From positions 1 through 27,418 of the forward strand of contig JAEZCE010000018.1 in assembly GCA_023429995.1 (NCBI GenBank): 27,418 bases of DNA, given 5' to 3'. The notes beneath the pieces are model-generated. The model saw only the letters and a program-made list of their open reading frames with translations. It was not told where the DNA came from and searched no databases. Below, piece by piece: positions 23,570-27,418 of this stretch (position 1 is its first letter; each line of letters begins with the position of its first letter). Made by a program: the position numbers and the translations under genes. The DNA is from Bacillota bacterium. GTDB taxonomy: Bacteria; Bacillota; UBA4882; UBA8346.

Positions 23570-23908
23570 TTAGCCCTCCTTCTCCGCAACTACAATTGTA
23601 ATATGACTGGTCCTTTTGTGAATCAAGGATGCGCGGCCTTGCGCCCGGGGCATCTGTCTTTTCATTGTCGGACCTTGATCGACGTACGCTTCGCGTACAA
23701 TCAGTCGATCGCGATTCAATTTTTGATTGTTCTCAGCATTGGCAATCGCGGATTTTAAGACTTTACCAACGACTTCCGCTGAAAATCTCGGTGTAAATTT
23801 TAAGATGGTCTGTGCATCATTGACCCCTTTACCGCGAATCAGGTCGATAACCTGCCGGGCTTTACGGGGAGCTATGCGAACAAAACGGGCAATAGCTTTA
23901 CTTTCCAA
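23570..23908 (-). CDS. rplV: Large subunit ribosomal protein L22
   Basis: The 112-residue product begins with ESKAIARFVRIAPRKARQVI and shows AIANAENNQKLNRDRLIVRE and the tunnel-lining beta hairpin PTMKRQMPRAQGRASLIHKR, the site of macrolide-resistance mutations in other species. The start is TTG 23908, with GGGGAGG at the right distance and no nearby ATG. It is preceded by an unusually long structured spacer from rpsS. Confidence 0.97.
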   Translation of the reverse strand: MESKAIARFVRIAPRKARQVIDLIRGKGVNDAQTILKFTPRFSAEVVGKVLKSAIANAENNQKLNRDRLIVREAYVDQGPTMKRQMPRAQGRASLIHKRTSHITIVVAEKEG

Positions 23909-23933
23909 ACTTATTCCTCCCCTAGTGAGGCTT

Positions 23934-24008
23934 AAGGTCTTTTTATTATGCTAAAAAGCATAATGCCGGACCTTATTCCTACCAATTTCTAGACTTCTAT
24001 CCGAAGTC
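23934..24008 (-). repeat. Two stem-loops in the rpsS-rplV spacer
   Basis: The larger one pairs AAGGTC (23934-23939) with GACCTT (23969-23974) and, inside it, ATTATGCT (23945-23952) with AGCATAAT (23957-23964) around a 4-nt loop. The smaller pairs GACTTC (23992-23997) with GAAGTC (24003-24008). They lie just upstream of the rplV ribosome site. On the minus strand the outer stem is not followed by a T run, so this is not a typical terminator. Confidence 0.6.
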
Positions 24009-24030
24009 CAAGGATAAATTCATCGCAAAA

Positions 24031-24315
24031 TCATTTTGCTGCAGTAGTTTTTTCAGTATGGGAACCATGCCCACGGAAAGAACGGGTAGGGGCAAATTCC
24101 CCTAATTTATGGCCTACCATATCTTCAGTAATATAAATCGGAACATGTTTCCGACCATCATGAATCGCTAAAGTATGACCAACCATTTCCGGAAATATCG
24201 TCGAGCTGCGTGACCAAGTCTTAATGACTTTTTTGTCACCTTTAGAATTCATGTCCTGAATCTTTTTTATTAAACTTAATTCAACGTATGGTCCTTTTTT
24301 AATAGAACGAGACAC
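24031..24315 (-). CDS. rpsS: Small subunit ribosomal protein S19
   Basis: From GTG 24315 the product has 94 residues, close to the usual 91-93, starting SRSIKKGPYVELSLIKKIQD. The signature KTWSRSSTIFPEMVGHTLAI is at about 30-49, and YITEDMVGHKLGEFAPTRSF near the C-terminus. S19 forms a complex with S13 in the 30S head. The frame extends upstream to 24357, but GGAGG is placed correctly for the GTG and the extra residues have no counterpart in S19. Confidence 0.97.
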   Translation of the reverse strand: MSRSIKKGPYVELSLIKKIQDMNSKGDKKVIKTWSRSSTIFPEMVGHTLAIHDGRKHVPIYITEDMVGHKLGEFAPTRSFRGHGSHTEKTTAAK

Positions 24316-24360
24316 TGTAGTTCCCTCCTTAACTCTTCCGCACGTATTGTGCGGCAAACT

Positions 24361-25182
24361 TTAAGCCCGCCGTTTAACAATTAAGCGATCGGAGGCTTTA
24401 TGTTTACGGGTTCGATGGCCTAGAGCAGGTTTACCCCAAGGAGTAACTGGTGCTCTTCCAATCGGTGAACGACCTTCACCACCACCATGAGGATGGTCGA
24501 TTGGGTTCATAACAACACCGCGGTTTGCAGGCCTTTTTCCTAACCATCTTGAACGGCCCGCTTTACCAATAGAAACATTTTCATGTTCAACGTTACCGAC
24601 TTGACCGATGGTAGCCATACAATCTACATGAACCAGTCTCATTTCACCAGAAGGCAAACGAACATTGGCAAATTCGCCTTCTTTAGCCATTAACTGGGCT
24701 CCGGCGCCGGCGGTACGGACAAGTTTCGCGCCGCAGTCTTTCTTGACTTCTATATTATGGATAATGGTACCAAGAGGAATATTTGTTAATGGTAAAGAAT
24801 TCCCCGGTTTAATATCGGAGTTAGCGCCCGACACAACAGTATCGCCAACATTTAAACCAATTGGGGCAAGAATATATCTCTTCTCGCCATCCGCATAATG
24901 TAAGAGCGCAATTCGGGCTGAACGATTCGGATCATATTCGATTGCAGCAACTTTAGCTGGGACATCAACCTTTTCACGTTTAAAATCAATCACGCGATAC
25001 ATCCGTTTATGTCCACCGCCACGATGACGAACCGTTAATCTTCCGTACGAATTCCGTCCGCCGCTTTTCGTTAACGGCTCAAGCAATGATTTCTCAGGAC
25101 TTGTTTTGGTAATTTCCGCAAAGTCCGGCACTGACATAAATCTTCTGCCAGGTGAGGTTGGCTGGTATTTTTTAACCGGCAT
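24361..25182 (-). CDS. rplB: Large subunit ribosomal protein L2
   Basis: The full-length product has 273 residues. The centre holds the RNA-binding domain with GRLTVRHRGGGHKRMYRVID (about 47-66) and AKLVRTAGAGAQLMAKEGEF. The C-terminal part has the conserved DHPHGGGEG loop (about 229-237) that reaches toward the peptidyl-transferase centre. GGGAGG precedes the ATG. It lies between rplW and rpsS. Confidence 0.99.
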   Translation of the reverse strand: MPVKKYQPTSPGRRFMSVPDFAEITKTSPEKSLLEPLTKSGGRNSYGRLTVRHRGGGHKRMYRVIDFKREKVDVPAKVAAIEYDPNRSARIALLHYADGEKRYILAPIGLNVGDTVVSGANSDIKPGNSLPLTNIPLGTIIHNIEVKKDCGAKLVRTAGAGAQLMAKEGEFANVRLPSGEMRLVHVDCMATIGQVGNVEHENVSIGKAGRSRWLGKRPANRGVVMNPIDHPHGGGEGRSPIGRAPVTPWGKPALGHRTRKHKASDRLIVKRRA

Positions 25183-25220
25183 CTTCCTGACCTCCCTACG
25201 TATTTGTTATTAGTTAATCA

Positions 25221-25505
25221 TCAAACGCCTTCAAAGAATTCAATCCGGCTACCCTTTTTCAATGTCACTGTAGCCCTTTTCCAACTGGGGCGACGACCTT
25301 CATGGCGGCCCATCCGTTTGATTTTTCCCATGATATTGGTGGTATTCACCGATTTTACTTTTACTTTGAAAATAGCTTCAACAGCTTGTTTTATTTCGGT
25401 TTTATTGGCCTTTTGATCAACCACAAAAGAGTATTTATTTTGTTCCATCATTTTGGTGGTTTTTTCGGTAATCACCGGTCGTTTAATCAATTCTCTCGCT
25501 TCCAT
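25221..25505 (-). CDS. rplW: Large subunit ribosomal protein L23
   Basis: This 94-residue product shows the L23 pattern LIKRPVITEKTTKMMEQNKY at the N-terminus, then FKVKVKSVNTTNIMGKIKRM and a basic loop with RRPSWKRATVTLKKG. L23 forms the docking site for SRP and trigger factor at the exit tunnel. Its ATG overlaps the rplD stop by one base (TAATG), indicating coupled translation. Confidence 0.98.
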   Translation of the reverse strand: MEARELIKRPVITEKTTKMMEQNKYSFVVDQKANKTEIKQAVEAIFKVKVKSVNTTNIMGKIKRMGRHEGRRPSWKRATVTLKKGSRIEFFEGV

Positions 25506-26125
25506 TAAGCCAGCGCCCCCTCCACCTTGCCCACTGCATCTTTGGTGATTACCAAATGATCATGAGCTAAAATATCGTAAACATTCAAACCTTCAGTAAC
25601 CATTGTTGTGACGCCCGGAATATTACGAGCTGACTTATACAAGTTACCATCCATATCAGCTGTGACAATCAAGGCCTTATCAACTTTAAGATCCCCTAAA
25701 ATCCCAGTCATAACTTTTGTTTTAGGTTCGCTAAAATTAAAATTATCAACGACGATAATCTCGCCGGCTTCAACTTTAGCGGATAAAGCTGATTTTAATG
25801 CTTGACGCCGCGCTTTTTTCGGCAAGCTATAATCGTAAGCACGCGGCGTAGGCCCAAAGATAATACCTCCACCGGTCCACAACGGAGAACGCCTGCTACC
25901 AGCCCGGGCTTGACCCGTTCCTTTTTGTTTCCAAGGCTTACGTCCGCCGCCTCTGACAGCGGAACGATTTTTAACTGACGAAGTACCCTGTCTTCTCGAT
26001 GCAAGTTGCATGACAACTGCCTCGTGCAATAACGCTTTATTTACTTTAACTGCAAAAATGTTATCGTTTAGGGCGATTTCGCCTACCTGTGAGCCTTTCG
26101 TATTATAAACAGGTACGGTCGGCAT
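25505..26125 (-). CDS. rplD: Large subunit ribosomal protein L4
   Basis: The 206-residue product has the globular N-terminus (TVPVYNTKGSQVGEIALND), the extended loop that lines the exit tunnel with VRGGGRKPWKQKGTGQARAG (about 58-77) and SRRSPLWTGGGIIFGP, and a C-terminal Rossmann-like part. In E. coli L4 also represses its own S10 operon by binding the leader. A structured spacer precedes rpsJ here, but no equivalence is shown. Confidence 0.98.
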   Translation of the reverse strand: MPTVPVYNTKGSQVGEIALNDNIFAVKVNKALLHEAVVMQLASRRQGTSSVKNRSAVRGGGRKPWKQKGTGQARAGSRRSPLWTGGGIIFGPTPRAYDYSLPKKARRQALKSALSAKVEAGEIIVVDNFNFSEPKTKVMTGILGDLKVDKALIVTADMDGNLYKSARNIPGVTTMVTEGLNVYDILAHDHLVITKDAVGKVEGALA

Positions 26126-26156
26126 CGGATTCCCTCCTCTTTTAAAAGTCCATCCC

Positions 26157-26789
26157 TTATTGTTTAGCTGCTTTTACGGTTTTTTTCACTACCACAAATG
26201 CGCCGTTAGGGCCAGGGATAGCACCCTTGATTAGCAACAAATTCCGTTCGGCATCAACCCGAACAACTTTTAAACCTTGAACTGTCGTTTGAACTCCACC
26301 GAGGCGGCCCGGCAAACGACGTCCTTTAAAAACGCGAGCCGGATCAGTAGCGCCGAGAGAACCAGTTCGGCGGTGATACATTGAACCGTGAGCCATTGGC
26401 GCGCGATTGAAATTCCAACGTTTAATGACACCGGCAAATCCTTTACCTTTGGAAGTGCCAGTCACATCGACATATTCGCCTTCTGCAAATACATCGGCTT
26501 TTAACACTTGACCAAGTTCGAAATCTTCACCGGTATCCACCCTTAATTCCTTAAGGAACTTAAATGGTTTCACCCCGGCTTTGCTGAAATGACCCTTCAT
26601 CGGTTTATTGCTTAACCGTTCTTTCTGTTCTGAAAAACCAATTTGAATGGCTTCGTATCCATCAGTTGCTACAGTTTTCTTTTGAGTAACCACACAGGGC
26701 CCGGCTTCTAAAACGGTTACCGGAACAGCCTCATTTGATACGAAAACCTGTGTCATTCCTATTTTTTTTCCTAAAATTCCTTTGGCCAT
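26157..26789 (-). CDS. rplC: Large subunit ribosomal protein L3
   Basis: From ATG 26789 the product has 210 residues, the usual length, starting AKGILGKKIGMTQVF. The signature FAGVIKRWNFNRAPMAHGSM is at about 126-145, followed by HRRTGSLGATDPARVFKGRR. L3 initiates 50S assembly, and its long loop comes near the peptidyl-transferase centre. A GTG at 26798 lies within the ribosome site GGAGGTG and is rejected as start. Confidence 0.98.
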   Translation of the reverse strand: MAKGILGKKIGMTQVFVSNEAVPVTVLEAGPCVVTQKKTVATDGYEAIQIGFSEQKERLSNKPMKGHFSKAGVKPFKFLKELRVDTGEDFELGQVLKADVFAEGEYVDVTGTSKGKGFAGVIKRWNFNRAPMAHGSMYHRRTGSLGATDPARVFKGRRLPGRLGGVQTTVQGLKVVRVDAERNLLLIKGAIPGPNGAFVVVKKTVKAAKQ

Positions 26790-26810
26790 TTCTTGCACCT
26801 CCTTAACACA

Positions 26811-26834
26811 ATTGACAATTACTCATTGACAATT
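26811..26834. repeat. Short direct repeat ATTGACAATT in the rpsJ-rplC spacer
   Basis: The 10-bp sequence occurs twice (26811-26820 and 26825-26834) with a 14-bp period, in the 65-bp spacer. It is AT-rich, and I assign no function. Confidence 0.5.
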
Positions 26835-26854
26835 GAAAATGATAATAATCGATT

Positions 26855-27163
26855 TTATAATTTGATTTCAATATCTACACCAGCCGGAAGATCTAACCGC
26901 ATTAATGCATCCACGGTTTTGGAACTCGGATCCAGGATATCAATGAGTCTCTTATGAGTTCTCATTTCAAATTGTTCCCGTGAATCTTTGTCAACATGGA
27001 CTGATCGTAAGACAGTATAGATACTTTTTTCTGTTGGAAGTGGAATAGGCCCGGAAACGTAAGCACCAGTCCTTTTCGCCGTCTCGACAATCTTTTCCGC
27101 CGACTGATCGAGTAATTTATGATCAAATGCCTTAAGGCGAATCCTGATTTTTTGAGTGGCCAT
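26855..27163 (-). CDS. rpsJ: Small subunit ribosomal protein S10
   Basis: This 102-residue protein has the standard start ATQKIRIRLKAFDHKLLDQS and the conserved SGPIPLPTEKSIYTVLRSVH, followed by FEMRTHKRLIDILDPSSKTV. S10 is a 30S head protein that in many bacteria also binds NusB in antitermination. AGGAGG precedes the ATG. It is the first gene of the S10 block and follows tuf after a 133-bp structured spacer. Confidence 0.99.
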   Translation of the reverse strand: MATQKIRIRLKAFDHKLLDQSAEKIVETAKRTGAYVSGPIPLPTEKSIYTVLRSVHVDKDSREQFEMRTHKRLIDILDPSSKTVDALMRLDLPAGVDIEIKL

Positions 27164-27192
27164 AAACTTTCCCTCCTCTTGGTCAATGAGAG

Positions 27193-27276
27193 AATCCGGA
27201 AGTCAGAACGGACAAGGTATTTCTCTTGCCGAATACAAGCCCATTCTGACTTCTAATTTCTTCTGTAGACCGGATT
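27193..27276 (-). promoter_or_regulatory. Structured leader between tuf and rpsJ
   Basis: Three nested pairings fold this region: AATCCGG/CCGGATT (27193-27199 with 27270-27276), a perfect 10-bp stem GAAGTCAGAA/TTCTGACTTC (27199-27208 with 27244-27253; the two stems share base 27199), and an inner stem CAAG/CTTG extended by GG/CC (27210-27216 with 27225-27230). No T run follows on the minus strand. It lies in the 5' leader of rpsJ, so control of the S10 block is plausible but unproven. Confidence 0.55.
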
Positions 27277-27305
27277 TTTATATCCTAAATTCAATATTAC
27301 TCAAT
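27277..27305 (-). promoter_or_regulatory. Possible promoter at the end of tuf, upstream of rpsJ
   Basis: On the minus strand TTGAGT, overlapping the tuf stop codon, is followed after 16 bp by TATAAA. Transcription would begin just before the structured leader. The -35 box is imperfect and readthrough from tuf is equally possible. Confidence 0.35.
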
Positions 27306-27418
27306 AATCTTGGTGATAACGCCGGAACCAACGGTACGGCCGCCTTCACGAATAGCAAAGCGCAGTCCTTCTTCCATTGCAACCGAGGTAATCAGCTCAA
27401 TGGACATTTCAATGCTGT
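27297..27418 (-). CDS. tuf: Elongation factor Tu (C-terminal end; runs off the right edge)
   Basis: The last 39 residues are visible and end MEEGLRFAIREGGRTVGSGV followed by ITKIIE and stop. This is the unmistakable end of the EF-Tu domain 3, which binds aminoacyl-tRNA on the GTPase. The position upstream of rpsJ fits the usual str-S10 junction (fusA-tuf-rpsJ). The remainder lies outside the window. Confidence 0.98.
   Translation of the reverse strand, partial: SIEMSIELITSVAMEEGLRFAIREGGRTVGSGVITKIIE

Noticed and set aside
26811..26840. Plus-strand TTGACA boxes in the rpsJ-rplC spacer considered as promoters.
   Set aside because: They arise from the ATTGACAATT direct repeat, point against the operon, lack a spaced -10 box and have no gene to drive.

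Overview
The window looks like a chromosomal segment of a low-GC Bacillota (Firmicutes) bacterium, probably a deep clostridial or Halanaerobiales/Hydrogenispora-like lineage. This rests on gene order and family content only: a CIRCE-controlled groESL pair, a fused tuf-S10-spc-alpha ribosomal cluster in Gram-positive order with a KOW-domain gene before infA, zinc-type S4, S14, L36 and Adk, and a Rho_N-DUF4912 gene next to a GH57 branching enzyme. No rRNA, tRNA, CRISPR array or intact transposase is visible.

Layout. (1) 1-2340, minus strand: the 5' part of an RND efflux pump gene running off the left edge, its membrane-fusion partner, and a TetR regulator. Four copies of a TetR-type palindrome lie around these genes, two of them inside a 66-bp tandem duplication, so the pump looks locally controlled and the regulator autorepressed. 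(2) 2375-4516: groES-groEL with promoter, perfect CIRCE and terminator. (3) 4755-6752: two exported proteins of unknown process, an endonuclease/exonuclease/phosphatase-fold enzyme and an FG-GAP/VCBS-like protein. (4) 7017-9702, plus strand: Rho_N-DUF4912 protein and GH57 alpha-glucan branching enzyme, almost touching. (5) 9703-10272: a 570-bp stretch without a normal gene. Its left part is dense in stem-loops and resembles the right end/omega-RNA region of an IS200/IS605 element without tnpB. Its right part carries a 62-codon open frame on the minus strand that may be a gene or repeat remnant. (6) 10273-27418, minus strand: the translation cluster. Read in transcription order it is tuf (3' end), rpsJ, rplC, rplD, rplW, rplB, rpsS, rplV, rpsC, rplP, rpmC, rpsQ, rplN, rplX, rplE, rpsN, rpsH, rplF, rplR, rpsE, rpmD, rplO, secY, adk, map, a KOW gene, infA, rpmJ, rpsM, rpsK, rpsD, rpoA, rplQ, truA.

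The large cluster supplies most 50S and 30S assembly proteins, the secretion channel, N-terminal methionine removal, initiation factor 1, the RNA polymerase alpha subunit and a tRNA-modifying enzyme. Its coding content is conventional. The less ordinary signals are in the gaps: several spacers hold clear inverted repeats (tuf-rpsJ, rpsS-rplV, rplF-rplR, secY-adk, rpmJ-rpsM, rpsM-rpsK), at least seven genes appear to use TTG or GTG starts, L14 carries about ten extra residues, and the ECF transporter genes often found between rplQ and truA are absent. The candidates most worth following up are the stem-loop block at 9750-9945 and the TetR operator array at 1518-2303. I found no convincing new multi-gene system.
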